Below, piece after piece: positions 1 to 7,896 of a DNA stretch of 11,139 bases (position 1 is its first letter; every line of letters begins with the position of its first letter). The stretch is from CAZUZD01 sp964624465. Its GTDB lineage: Bacteria > Planctomycetota > Planctomycetia > Isosphaerales > Isosphaeraceae. A program made the position numbers and the translations under genes. Below the pieces are notes generated by a model. It was not told the origin of the DNA. It saw only the letters and a list, made by a program, of their open reading frames with translations, and searched no databases. Location: the NCBI GenBank assembly GCA_964624465.1, contig CAZUZD010000206.1:1-11139 (forward strand), in the 5' to 3' direction.

Positions 1-1
1 G

Positions 2-2374
2 GCGGCCAAACCGGCGGCGCCCGAGCTGCCGGCCGAGCTGCTGGGGGCCGAGCCGTTCGACCGGATCACGCTCACCGACGGCACCGTGTTCCTCGTCGAG
101 CCGGTGAGCCCCCGCCCCCTGCCGCCGCCGCGCGCCGCCGACACCAAGCTGGCCGCCGACGCCCCCCCCGGCGACGAGGCGAAGAAGAACGACGACAAGC
201 TCGAGTGGGTCGTGATCCACCTCCTCGAGGGCGACCAGCGCGACTTCCGGGTCAAGCGGATCAGCCTGCGGACCGTCGACTACTGGGAGGACCTGCTCCT
301 GGCCGAGGCCGAGAAGCTGGTCGTCCGCCGCAACTTCGCCAAGGCGTTCGAGTACCTGCTCGCCGTCCAGGCCCGCGCCCCGAAGTGGAAGGGCCTGGCC
401 GAGCAGGTCGACAAGCTGCTCTACGAGGAGGGCTCGTGGGCCCTGGCCGGCAACGAGCGGGCCCGCGGCATCCGCCTGCTGCAGGAGCTCTACGCCCGCC
501 GCCCCGACTACCCCGGGCTGCCCGAGAAGCTCGCCGAGTCGTTTGGCTCGGTGATCGAGACGGCGCTGCAGCAGGGGGAATACGCCTACGGCCGCAAGGT
601 GCTGCACGATCTGGCGACGGTCGCGCCCGACAGCCCGGTGATCGCCGACCAGAAGGCCCGCTACCAGCAGCGGGCCCGCGACCTGGCCGAGAAGGCCGCC
701 GCCGCCGGCGCCACGGCCGCCGGCCTCGACGGGCTGATCCAGTCGCTGCGGGTCTGGCCCGACCAGGAGTCCACCCCGGCCGCCTTCGAGGCCGCGTTCC
801 GCCGGCAGCCGACCCTGGAGGTCGGCGTCGTGGACGTGCCCCGGCCGGTCGCTCCCTGGGTCAACTCGCCGGCCGCCGCCCGGCTCGCGCCGCTGCTCTA
901 CCAGCCGATCCTGCTCGACGACAGCGACGAGGCCATGAGCGGCAAGCGCCCCGGCCAGCTCGCCGAGGGCGTCGAGCTGGGCGACCTGGGCCGCCGGCTC
1001 GACATCCGCCTGAACCGCGACCGGGTCTGGTCCGACGGCTCGCGACGGGTGGGGGCCATCGACGTGGTCCGCGCCCTGTCCGACCGGGCCCAGCCGCGAT
1101 CTCCCGGCTACAACGCCCGCTGGGCCGACCTGCTGGACCGGATCGAGACGGTCGACGCCGACACGATCACCGTGCGCCTGAGCCGCTCGCCGCTGGTCCC
1201 CTCGGCCTGGCTGCTGTTCCCGATTGGCCCGGCGCACGCCTCGTGGGACGGCCGGGTGGCCCTGCCCGACGGTCGCCTGCCCGTGGGCGACGGCCCGTAC
1301 CGGTTCCGCTCGGGCACCAACGACGCCGTCGAGCTGACGGCCCGCACCGCCGAGGAGCTGGCCCCGCCCGACGCCTCGGCGGCGGCTGCCGCCGGCGGGG
1401 CCGCGCCGCCGGTCGCGCCGCCGGTGCCGCCGAAGATCGCCCGGGTCCGCGAGGTCCGGCTGGCCGACGCCACGGCCGCGATGATGGCCCTGGAGCGCGG
1501 GGACATTTCCCTCCTGGAGCACGTGCCACCCGACCGCGTCGAGGCCCTGAAGGCCGACACCCAGAGCGGGATCACCGTCGGCCAGTACCGGCTGCCCGAG
1601 CTGCACCGGCTGGCCGTCGACGGCCGGAACCCGACGCTGCGGAGCCGCTCGCTGCGGCGCGGGATCGCGGCGGCCATCGACCGCAAGCTGATCCTGGAGG
1701 AGAACGTGCTGAGGCGCCCGATCGACGCCGCCAACCGGCCGTCGGACGGGGCCTTCGCCGTCGAGAGCGACCTGAACGCCCCGAACGTCAACCCGATCGA
1801 CTTCAACCCGCTGCTGGCCCGCATGCTCATCGTCGCCGCCCGCCGCGAGCTGGCGGTGGACCGGATCCGGCTGACGCTCGAATACCCGGCGCGGCCCGAG
1901 GCGCGAGCGGCGATCCCCAAGATCGTCGAGCAGCTCCGCAACGTGGGCGTCGAGGTCGAGGCCGTCGAGCGGTCGGAGTCGGAGCTGGAGCAGAACCTCC
2001 GCGCCGGCAAGCGGTTCGACCTGGCGTACCGGATCTCGCGGTGCGCCGACCCGATCACCGAGCTGGGCCCGATGCTCTGCCCCGGCTACGACGCGGCGCC
2101 CGACAGCCAGGGCCTGGCCACGCTGGCCAGCGCCCGCACGCTGCAACTGCTGCTGCAGCTGGAGCACGCCCCCGAGTTCGCCACGGCCCGCGAGCTGGCG
2201 ACCCTGATCGATCGCGAGTGTCGAGACGAGCTGCCGATCATCCCGCTCTGGCAGCTGCGGGACCACTTCGCCTACCGGAGCCGGCTCAAGGGGCCGGCCG
2301 AGGTCGCGGATCACCTGTACCAAGGCCTGGAGCGATGGGAGATCGAGCCGTGGTTCGCGCGCGACCCCTGGTGA
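2..2374 (+). CDS. TPR-like / family-5 extracellular solute-binding protein, 5' truncated
   Basis: The frame is open to the left edge with no stop, so the N-terminus lies outside the window. The first visible ATG/GTG-type codon (GTG at 86) is internal to a continuous coding stretch reading PFDRITLTDGTVFLVEP, so it is not the start. Two parts are visible. From about 280 to 720 there is an alpha-helical, tetratricopeptide-like region (repeated patterns such as EYLLAVQARAPKWKGL and LLQELYARRPDYPGLPEKL). From about 830 to 2250 it resembles SBP_bac_5 peptide/nickel ABC-transporter binding proteins: LLYQPIL, a DRVWSDGSRRVGAIDVVRAL stretch, and RRGIAAAIDRKLILEENVL. An Ala/Pro-rich stretch interrupts that domain at about 1363-1440. 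No permease or ATPase genes lie next to it, so transport is unproven; sensing or scaffolding outside the membrane is equally possible. It is followed by an overlapping gene (25 nt), suggesting translational coupling. Confidence 0.85.
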   Translation, partial: AAKPAAPELPAELLGAEPFDRITLTDGTVFLVEPVSPRPLPPPRAADTKLAADAPPGDEAKKNDDKLEWVVIHLLEGDQRDFRVKRISLRTVDYWEDLLLAEAEKLVVRRNFAKAFEYLLAVQARAPKWKGLAEQVDKLLYEEGSWALAGNERARGIRLLQELYARRPDYPGLPEKLAESFGSVIETALQQGEYAYGRKVLHDLATVAPDSPVIADQKARYQQRARDLAEKAAAAGATAAGLDGLIQSLRVWPDQESTPAAFEAAFRRQPTLEVGVVDVPRPVAPWVNSPAAARLAPLLYQPILLDDSDEAMSGKRPGQLAEGVELGDLGRRLDIRLNRDRVWSDGSRRVGAIDVVRALSDRAQPRSPGYNARWADLLDRIETVDADTITVRLSRSPLVPSAWLLFPIGPAHASWDGRVALPDGRLPVGDGPYRFRSGTNDAVELTARTAEELAPPDASAAAAAGGAAPPVAPPVPPKIARVREVRLADATAAMMALERGDISLLEHVPPDRVEALKADTQSGITVGQYRLPELHRLAVDGRNPTLRSRSLRRGIAAAIDRKLILEENVLRRPIDAANRPSDGAFAVESDLNAPNVNPIDFNPLLARMLIVAARRELAVDRIRLTLEYPARPEARAAIPKIVEQLRNVGVEVEAVERSESELEQNLRAGKRFDLAYRISRCADPITELGPMLCPGYDAAPDSQGLATLASARTLQLLLQLEHAPEFATARELATLIDRECRDELPIIPLWQLRDHFAYRSRLKGPAEVADHLYQGLERWEIEPWFARDPW

Positions 2375-4503
2375 CCGCCGCCCTGGCGCTGGGCACCGTC
2401 GCCCTCGCCCTGGCCGCCGCCCCCGCCCCCGCTCCCACCCCCCGACGCCCTGCCGAGACGCCCGACGGCGCCGGGGCGAAACCGCGCGACGTCGCGGCGC
2501 CGGCTGCCGCTGCGCCCGGGGCGGCCACGGCGAAGAAGGCCGCCGAGACGCCGATCGAGGAGCGGCCGTACAAGATCCGCGCCTGGCTGTCGATCGAGCC
2601 CGAGGCACGGCTCGACCTGCGGGGCCGCGAGGCGGCCGTCGCCGCCTGGCAGGTCCTCAACGAGCGGTTCGTCGGCACGCCCTGGAAGGTCGAGGTCGCC
2701 GAGGGGGATGGGCCGCTGCTGAACGCGCGGCTGGAGGACCTCACGCCCGAGCTGGTCGCCCCGCTGGCGCAGGGCTTCGACAAGGCGTGGATGATCCAGG
2801 CCCGGCCCTTGCCCGGCGGCTACGGCCTGACCCTCGTCGGCCGCGAGTTCGACGCCGCGACCGGCCAGATCGGGCTGGTCAACACCCGCACGCTCACCTC
2901 GCAGGACGACCTGCCGCGGTCGCTCTTGCACCTGGCGCTCGACATGTTCGCGCCCACCGCCGAGCTGGGCAAGAAGATCGGCGGCGACGTGATGGTCAAG
3001 GTCCAGGGCTCGATGCTGCCGGCAGCCAACCCGGTCGGGCGGATCGTCAAGATCGGCAGCGTCTTCAAGGTCACCCGCGTCTACTACCGGCCCGACGGCT
3101 CGGTGGCCAAGATCCTGCCCGTCCAGCGCACGTACCTGCGGGTCGTGGCCCTGGAGGGCAACCAGGCGCGCTGCAACATCATCACCAAGCTCCGCGACCC
3201 GCTCACGAACATGATCGTGGGCAAGTTCAAGGTCGTCGCCGTCGGCACCAAGCCGACCGGCGTGCCGACCCGGCTGCGGTTCGTGACCGCGCCGCCCGAG
3301 AACCGGCCGGCGGCCGGCTACACGCTCACCTCGCGCCCCGCCCCCGACGGCCAGCCGCGCACCGTGGCGATCACCGACCGCGAGGGCCGGGTCGTCCTGC
3401 CGCCGTACTTCGGCGACAACCTGGTCATCCTCCGACTGCTGGCCGCGAACGTCGAGCCGCTCGACGAGATCCCGCTGATGCCGGGCGAGGTCACCGAGGA
3501 GCGCACCTACATCATCCAGCCCAAGGTCGACACCGTCACCTTGGAGTCGGCGCTGTTCGCGATCCGCGACGAGCTGGTCGATCAGGTCGCCGTCCGCGGC
3601 CGGCTCGAGGCCCTGCTCAAGCCCCGGGCCGAGGCCGAGAACTGGGACGAGGTCCGGCTGTTGCTCCAGGAGTACGAGAAGCTCACCAAGCGGCCCGTCT
3701 ACGAGCAGCGGCTGGCGGGCCTCAAGGAGGCGGCGACCACCAAGCAGGCCGAGACGAAGAAGGCGATCCTGACCCGCACCGCGTCGAGCCTGCTCAACGA
3801 GACCCAGGCGCTGGTGGAGCGGTACATCGACGACGACGCCTTCCGGGCCTACGAGGACGCCTACGACCGCTACGCCGCCACCGCCGCGCCCGACAAGGCC
3901 CGCCAGAAGTCGCTGCCCCAGGCGCAGAGCGACCAGCAGGCGCTGACCGGCGTGGCCACCCCCTCGGCCGCCGGCGCCGGCCTGGAGGAGTCCAAGGCCG
4001 GCCTGGCCGAGTTCCTGCCCACCGGCCAGGGCTACCGCATCGCCCTGCCGCCGGCGCCCGTCGAGGAGGCGAGCACGACGCTCGTCGGCGAGGAGGAGCT
4101 GCCCACCCGCACCCTGGTCGCCCGCGACGCCAAGCTCGGCACCTTCAAGGTCGTGATCATCGACCTGCCCAAGGCCGTCAGCGGCGAGACCGCCACCAAG
4201 CAGGCGCTCGACCGCGGCCGGATGCAGGCGATGGCCGCCGCCAAGGGGGCGAAGCTGGTCACCGAGCGCGACCTGGAGCTGGACGGCCACCCCGGCCGCG
4301 AGGTCGAACTGGAGTTCCGACCCACCGAGGGCGCCGTCAAGCACATCTCCCGGGTGCGAACCTACGCCGTCGGCAAGCGGCTCTACATCATCGACGCCAC
4401 CGGCACCGAGGCCCAGATCCGCGCCCGCGCCGCCGAGCTGTTCCTCGACTCGTTCCGCCTGCTGGGCGAGCCCGAGGCGCCCGCCGCGAAGCCCGCCACC
4501 TGA
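2350..4503 (+). CDS. Secreted protein of unknown function, PsbP/DUF1795-like C-terminus
   Basis: The start chosen is GTG at 2350: it has GGGAG at 2337-2341 with an 8-nt spacer and gives a good signal peptide (MVRARPLVTAALALG, then Ala-rich to about residue 24). An in-frame ATG at 2335 is possible but its GGAG is only 2 nt away. The product is 717 residues. After the signal comes an Ala/Pro-rich linker, then a mixed region (about 60-300). At about 308-380 there is a beta-rich stretch containing TDREGRVVLPPYFGDNLVIL, which resembles carboxypeptidase-regulatory/Ig-like domains. A charged helical region follows at about 390-520. The C-terminal part (about 552-717) has GYRIALP, a GHPGREVELEF core and KRLYIIDATG...FLDSFRLL, a pattern I associate with PsbP/DUF1795-like domains common in planctomycete secreted proteins. 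The gene overlaps the upstream gene by 25 nt and is probably co-expressed with it. I cannot assign a function. Confidence 0.82.
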   Translation: MVRARPLVTAALALGTVALALAAAPAPAPTPRRPAETPDGAGAKPRDVAAPAAAAPGAATAKKAAETPIEERPYKIRAWLSIEPEARLDLRGREAAVAAWQVLNERFVGTPWKVEVAEGDGPLLNARLEDLTPELVAPLAQGFDKAWMIQARPLPGGYGLTLVGREFDAATGQIGLVNTRTLTSQDDLPRSLLHLALDMFAPTAELGKKIGGDVMVKVQGSMLPAANPVGRIVKIGSVFKVTRVYYRPDGSVAKILPVQRTYLRVVALEGNQARCNIITKLRDPLTNMIVGKFKVVAVGTKPTGVPTRLRFVTAPPENRPAAGYTLTSRPAPDGQPRTVAITDREGRVVLPPYFGDNLVILRLLAANVEPLDEIPLMPGEVTEERTYIIQPKVDTVTLESALFAIRDELVDQVAVRGRLEALLKPRAEAENWDEVRLLLQEYEKLTKRPVYEQRLAGLKEAATTKQAETKKAILTRTASSLLNETQALVERYIDDDAFRAYEDAYDRYAATAAPDKARQKSLPQAQSDQQALTGVATPSAAGAGLEESKAGLAEFLPTGQGYRIALPPAPVEEASTTLVGEEELPTRTLVARDAKLGTFKVVIIDLPKAVSGETATKQALDRGRMQAMAAAKGAKLVTERDLELDGHPGREVELEFRPTEGAVKHISRVRTYAVGKRLYIIDATGTEAQIRARAAELFLDSFRLLGEPEAPAAKPAT

Positions 4504-4512
4504 GCGGGCCGT

Positions 4513-5118
4513 TCAGGAGAACTCGGACCCCTCGGGGGCAGGGGGGGCCGTTGCCGCGGCGGGCGCCGCCGGGGCGAAGATCTGCGCCAGCCGGCCGCCG
4601 GCGCGGAAGAATCGCTGCAGGGCCGGCGTCGAGAGCCGGTCCACCTGAGCGTACCAGGCGGTGAGCATGCGGGTGAACTCCAGCATCTGCTCGAGCTGCG
4701 CCCGGGTGTAGGCGTCCGACGCACCGCCGCCGGCGGCCTCCTGCACGCAGGTCTGCAGCAGGGCGATCGTCGGGTCCATCTCCCGGCGCTTGCGCTCGGC
4801 CATGATGACCCGGAAGGTCTCCATCACGTCCTTGAGCGCCTCGAACCGGTCGCGGCGGTCGCCGATGATGTGCACCCGCTTGATCACCCCCCAGGTGATC
4901 AGCTCGCGCAGGCTCGTCGAGACGTTCGACCGGCTCACGTCCAGCAGCAGGCTGATCTCCTCGGCGTCCAGCGGCTCGGGCGCCACGAACAGCAGCGCGT
5001 GCACCTGGGCCATCGTGCGGTTGATGCCCCAGGCGTGCCCCATCTCGCCCCAGTGCAGCACGAACTTGCGGGCCGCCGGTGTCAGTTCCACGGGGATCTT
5101 TTCCGTCAGGACGATCAT
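4513..5118 (-). CDS. GbsR/MarR-family transcriptional regulator
   Basis: 201-residue cytoplasmic DNA-binding protein. The ATG (complement of 5116-5118) has AGAAAGG (5125-5131) with a 6-nt spacer. Longer in-frame extensions upstream are Arg/Pro-rich and run through the promoter, so they were rejected. The N-terminal part (about 15-45, ARKFVLHWGEMGHAWGINRTMAQVHALL) is typical of GbsR-like proteins (COG1510). The winged helix-turn-helix lies at about 46-92, with recognition helix SRSNVSTSLRELITWGVIKR and a wing at RVHIIGDRRDRF. A helical dimerisation region follows (about 93-170), then an Ala/Pro-rich tail. Members of the family regulate osmoprotectant uptake or other local genes, with choline sensing in Bacillus GbsR; no ligand can be inferred here. 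It is divergent from the DUF1549 gene and 9 nt tail-to-tail from the upstream secreted-protein gene. A palindrome next to its promoter may be its own operator. Confidence 0.9.
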   Translation of the reverse strand: MIVLTEKIPVELTPAARKFVLHWGEMGHAWGINRTMAQVHALLFVAPEPLDAEEISLLLDVSRSNVSTSLRELITWGVIKRVHIIGDRRDRFEALKDVMETFRVIMAERKRREMDPTIALLQTCVQEAAGGGASDAYTRAQLEQMLEFTRMLTAWYAQVDRLSTPALQRFFRAGGRLAQIFAPAAPAAATAPPAPEGSEFS

Positions 5119-5135
5119 TTCGAACCTTTCTGAAA

Positions 5136-5163
5136 ATCGTACACGCCCGGCCCGCCCGGTCAA
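5136..5163 (-). promoter_or_regulatory. Sigma70-type promoter of the GbsR/MarR-type gene
   Basis: On the minus strand, TTGACC (complement of 5158-5163) is followed after 16 nt by TACGAT (complement of 5136-5141). This is close to the housekeeping consensus and stands out in DNA this GC-rich. Transcription would begin near 5129, leaving a leader of only about 10-12 nt that just contains the GAAAGG ribosome-binding sequence. A 9-bp palindrome TTTCTGAAA (5127-5135) covers the expected start point. The boxes are seen directly; activity is inferred. Confidence 0.55.
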
Positions 5164-5164
5164 G

Positions 5165-5184
5165 CGTCCCGGCCGGCCGGGACG
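5165..5184. promoter_or_regulatory. Perfect 20-bp palindrome, candidate operator
   Basis: Half-site CGTCCCGGCC is followed immediately by its exact complement, with no spacer. It lies 1 bp behind the -35 box of the regulator gene and 107 bp before the start of the divergent DUF1549 gene. Dyads of this size and position are typical of dimeric winged-helix regulators, so it may be the binding site of the adjacent GbsR/MarR-type protein acting on one or both directions. High GC content raises the chance of accidental palindromes. Confidence 0.45.
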
Positions 5185-5291
5185 GGTCCTCGGGTCGGAT
5201 CTGGGCGCGGTCCCGACAGTTGTGGTAGGGTTGGGTCGGGGTCGAGCGTGGGCGACGGCGGGCGTGATCCGGACGGACGGGGGAGGCACGC

Positions 5292-7850
5292 ATGGCAGGC
5301 CGCCTCGGGCAGCGTTGGGTCGTCGGGCTGGTGGCCCTGGTCGCCGGCGGGTGCGGCGGCGGCGAGCCGCCTCGGGTCGGCCCCACGACCGCCGTTCCCC
5401 CGCCAGTCGGGGCGCCCACGACCCCGGCGCCGGCGGTGGTCCCGAGCGAGCCACCCCCCGCGCCGCTGGCCCTGGCGCCGGCGGCGGTGGTGCTGCGGCC
5501 GGGAGACCCGGGCTGGCAGTTCCTGATCGAGGCCGCGGCCGACCGGCCGGGGCCGTCGGGTCCGTTGAGCTGGGGCGTCGAGCCGGCGACGGTGGCCCGG
5601 GTCGATGCCGGCGGGTACGTGCAGCCGGTGGCCGAGGGCCGCGCAACGGTCTGGGCCCTGGCGGACGGCCGGCGCTGGGAGGCGCGGGTTGAGGTGCAGG
5701 GGGGCGAGTCGGCCGGCGAGCGGCCCTGGGACTTCGCCGCCGACGTCATGCCCCTGTTCACCCGGTACGGCTGCAACCTCGGCGGCTGCCACGGCCGGGC
5801 CGAGGGGCAGAATGGCTTCCACCTGTCGCTGTTCGGCTACGACCCGGCCGGCGACCATCGCGCGTTGACCCGCGACGTGGGCGGCCGTCGGGTGGACCCG
5901 ATGCGGCCCGAGGCGAGCCTGCTCGTGCTCAAGGCCACCGGCCGGGTGCCGCACGGCGGCGGCCCCCGGCTCCCGATGGGCTCGGAGGCCGAGCGGACGC
6001 TGCTGGCCTGGATCGCCGCCGGCGCGCCCGAGCGTCGTGGCGAGGCGCTGGGGACCTTGAAGGACGTGCGGATCGAGCCCCGGTCCGTCCGGCTCGACGC
6101 CCCCGGGCCCGCCCAGTTCCGGGTGGTGGCCCGCTACGAGGGCGGCCGCGAGCGGGACGTGACCCGGCTGGCCACCTTCCGGTCGAACGACGACTCGGCC
6201 GCGACGATCGACGCCGACGGCCGCGCGGTGCTGGATCGACGGGCCGAGGTCGACCTGATCGCGCGGTTCCAGTCGCGGGTGCTCGCCGCCAGGGTCGCCA
6301 CGCCGATCGACCCGGACCTGTCGTACGACTTCGCCGGCCGCAAGCGGGCGAACTTCATCGATGAGGAGCTGTTCCGCCGGCTGGAGGCCCTGAAGGTGCC
6401 GCCGAGCCCGCCGGCCAGCGACGCCGCATTCCTGCGACGGGTGACGCTCGACCTGACCGGCCAGTTGCCGCAGCCCGACGAGGTGCGCGCCTTCCTGGCC
6501 GACACCGAGCCCGACAAGCGGGCCCGCAAGGTGGACGACCTGATGACGCGGAAGGACTTCCGCGACTTCTGGCTCCTGAAGTTCGGCGACCTGCTCCAGA
6601 TCAGCCAGGCCCGCTTCGGCAACGGCGCCGGTCCGTACCAGAACTGGCTCACCCGGCGCTGGGAGCAGAACGCCCGCTGGGACGCGATGGTCCGCGAGCT
6701 GCTCACCGCCCTGGGCAACCCGAACGACTTCCGTGAAGGCGGGCCGGTCAACTACGCCCTCGATGGCGGCGGCGACCCGAAGGCGCAGGCCGAGCTGACC
6801 GCCCAGCGGTTCCTGGGCCTGCGATTGCGGTGCGCCCAGTGCCACGACCACCCGTTCGACGTCTGGTCGCAGGACGACTACTTCGGCCTGGCCGCCGTGT
6901 TCGCCCGCGTGGGCGGCCCGAACGCGGGCCCGGCCGGCGGGGGCATGATGGGCCCGATGACGGTGCGGGTGCGACCCGAGGGGACCGTCGAGCACCTGCG
7001 GACGAAGCAGCCGGCCCAGGCCCGGCTCATCGACGGCACGCCGGTCGAGGTCGCCGCCGACGCCGACCCCCGCGGCGCGCTGGCCGACTGGATGACGAAG
7101 CCCGAGAACCCGTACTTCGCCCGCGCCTTCGCCAACTGGGCCTGGGCGCAGTTCTTCGGCAAGGGCCTGGCCGACCCGGCCGACGACCTGAGCGCCGCCA
7201 ACCCGCCGGTGCACCCCGAGCTGCTCGCCGCCCTGGGCCGGCACTTCGCGGCGTCGGGCTTCGACATCCGCGAGCTGATCCGCACGATCGCGAACTCGGA
7301 GGCCTACGGACTGTCGTCCACCCCGCTGCCCGGCAATGCGCACGACACCCGGCTGTTCTCGCATCACCTGCCGCGGCCGTTGACCTCGCACCAGCTCGCC
7401 GACGCGATCGCGCAGGCGACGAACGTGCCCGACCTGTTCCCGAGCCGCGGCACGAAGGCCCGCACCAAGGCGATCGAGATCTTCGACCCCGGCACGCCGA
7501 GCGCGGTCCTCGATGCGTTCGGGCGCTGCCCGCGCACGATCACCTGCTCGCCGGTGGCCACGCCGTCGCTGAGCCTGCGGCAGTCGCTGCTCTTGATCGG
7601 CGGCGACGCCATCGACGGCAAGGTGGCGGGCCTGAACGGGTACCTGTCCGAGCTGCTGGCGATCCGGCCGCCGCCCGAGCCGACCGAGGTCGTCGAGTTC
7701 CTGTACTACCGCACCCTGAGCCGCCCACCCACCGCCGAGGAGCGCTCGCACTGGGCGAGTGCGCTTCGCGAGGCCCCCGACCTGCGCGAGGCCTGCGAGG
7801 ACCTGTTCTGGGCGCTGCTGAACGCCCGCGAATTCGCCTTCAACCACTGA
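5292..7850 (+). CDS. DUF1549/DUF1553 planctomycete cytochrome-like protein with Ig-like domains
   Basis: 852 residues, ATG preceded by GGGAGG (5281-5286) with 5-nt spacing. The N-terminus WVVGLVALVAGGC suggests a lipoprotein signal with Cys21 (the -3 residue is Ala, not the usual Leu), followed by a Pro-rich linker to about 60. Domains in order: Big_2/Ig-like (about 60-135, WGVEPATVARVDAGGYVQPV); cytochrome-like region (about 147-250) with C161-NLGG-C166-H, a C-x3-CH variant of the haem motif; second Ig-like region (about 255-335, FRSNDDSAATIDADGRAVL); DUF1549 (about 354-560) with C514-AQ-C517-H-DHPF; DUF1553 (about 593-845). Probably attached to a membrane and facing the periplasm. Its biochemical role is unknown; families PSCyt2/PSD1 are planctomycete-enriched and presumed redox or carbohydrate related. 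It forms an operon with the DUF1501 gene 46 nt downstream, the usual partner. Confidence 0.95.
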   Translation: MAGRLGQRWVVGLVALVAGGCGGGEPPRVGPTTAVPPPVGAPTTPAPAVVPSEPPPAPLALAPAAVVLRPGDPGWQFLIEAAADRPGPSGPLSWGVEPATVARVDAGGYVQPVAEGRATVWALADGRRWEARVEVQGGESAGERPWDFAADVMPLFTRYGCNLGGCHGRAEGQNGFHLSLFGYDPAGDHRALTRDVGGRRVDPMRPEASLLVLKATGRVPHGGGPRLPMGSEAERTLLAWIAAGAPERRGEALGTLKDVRIEPRSVRLDAPGPAQFRVVARYEGGRERDVTRLATFRSNDDSAATIDADGRAVLDRRAEVDLIARFQSRVLAARVATPIDPDLSYDFAGRKRANFIDEELFRRLEALKVPPSPPASDAAFLRRVTLDLTGQLPQPDEVRAFLADTEPDKRARKVDDLMTRKDFRDFWLLKFGDLLQISQARFGNGAGPYQNWLTRRWEQNARWDAMVRELLTALGNPNDFREGGPVNYALDGGGDPKAQAELTAQRFLGLRLRCAQCHDHPFDVWSQDDYFGLAAVFARVGGPNAGPAGGGMMGPMTVRVRPEGTVEHLRTKQPAQARLIDGTPVEVAADADPRGALADWMTKPENPYFARAFANWAWAQFFGKGLADPADDLSAANPPVHPELLAALGRHFAASGFDIRELIRTIANSEAYGLSSTPLPGNAHDTRLFSHHLPRPLTSHQLADAIAQATNVPDLFPSRGTKARTKAIEIFDPGTPSAVLDAFGRCPRTITCSPVATPSLSLRQSLLLIGGDAIDGKVAGLNGYLSELLAIRPPPEPTEVVEFLYYRTLSRPPTAEERSHWASALREAPDLREACEDLFWALLNAREFAFNH

Positions 7851-7896
7851 CGTCCGCCCGGTGATCCCGACGGTGGTCCCCCCGAGGGTCTGACCG

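Noticed and set aside
205..2334. Upstream extension of the secreted-protein frame to 205
   Set aside because: This part is an Arg/Pro-rich shadow of the solute-binding gene; a signal peptide with a good ribosome-binding site begins at 2350.
2311..4344. 677-residue open frame on the minus strand
   Set aside because: It is antisense to the secreted-protein gene, Leu/Gly-rich with no domain, and explained by codon bias.
4499..4517. CCTGA...TCAGG inverted repeat between convergent genes as a two-way terminator
   Set aside because: Only 5-bp arms, and they consist mostly of the two TGA stop codons facing each other.
5226..5231. TAGGGT as a -10 box for the DUF1549 gene
   Set aside because: No matching -35 at the right spacing; one hexamer alone is not enough.
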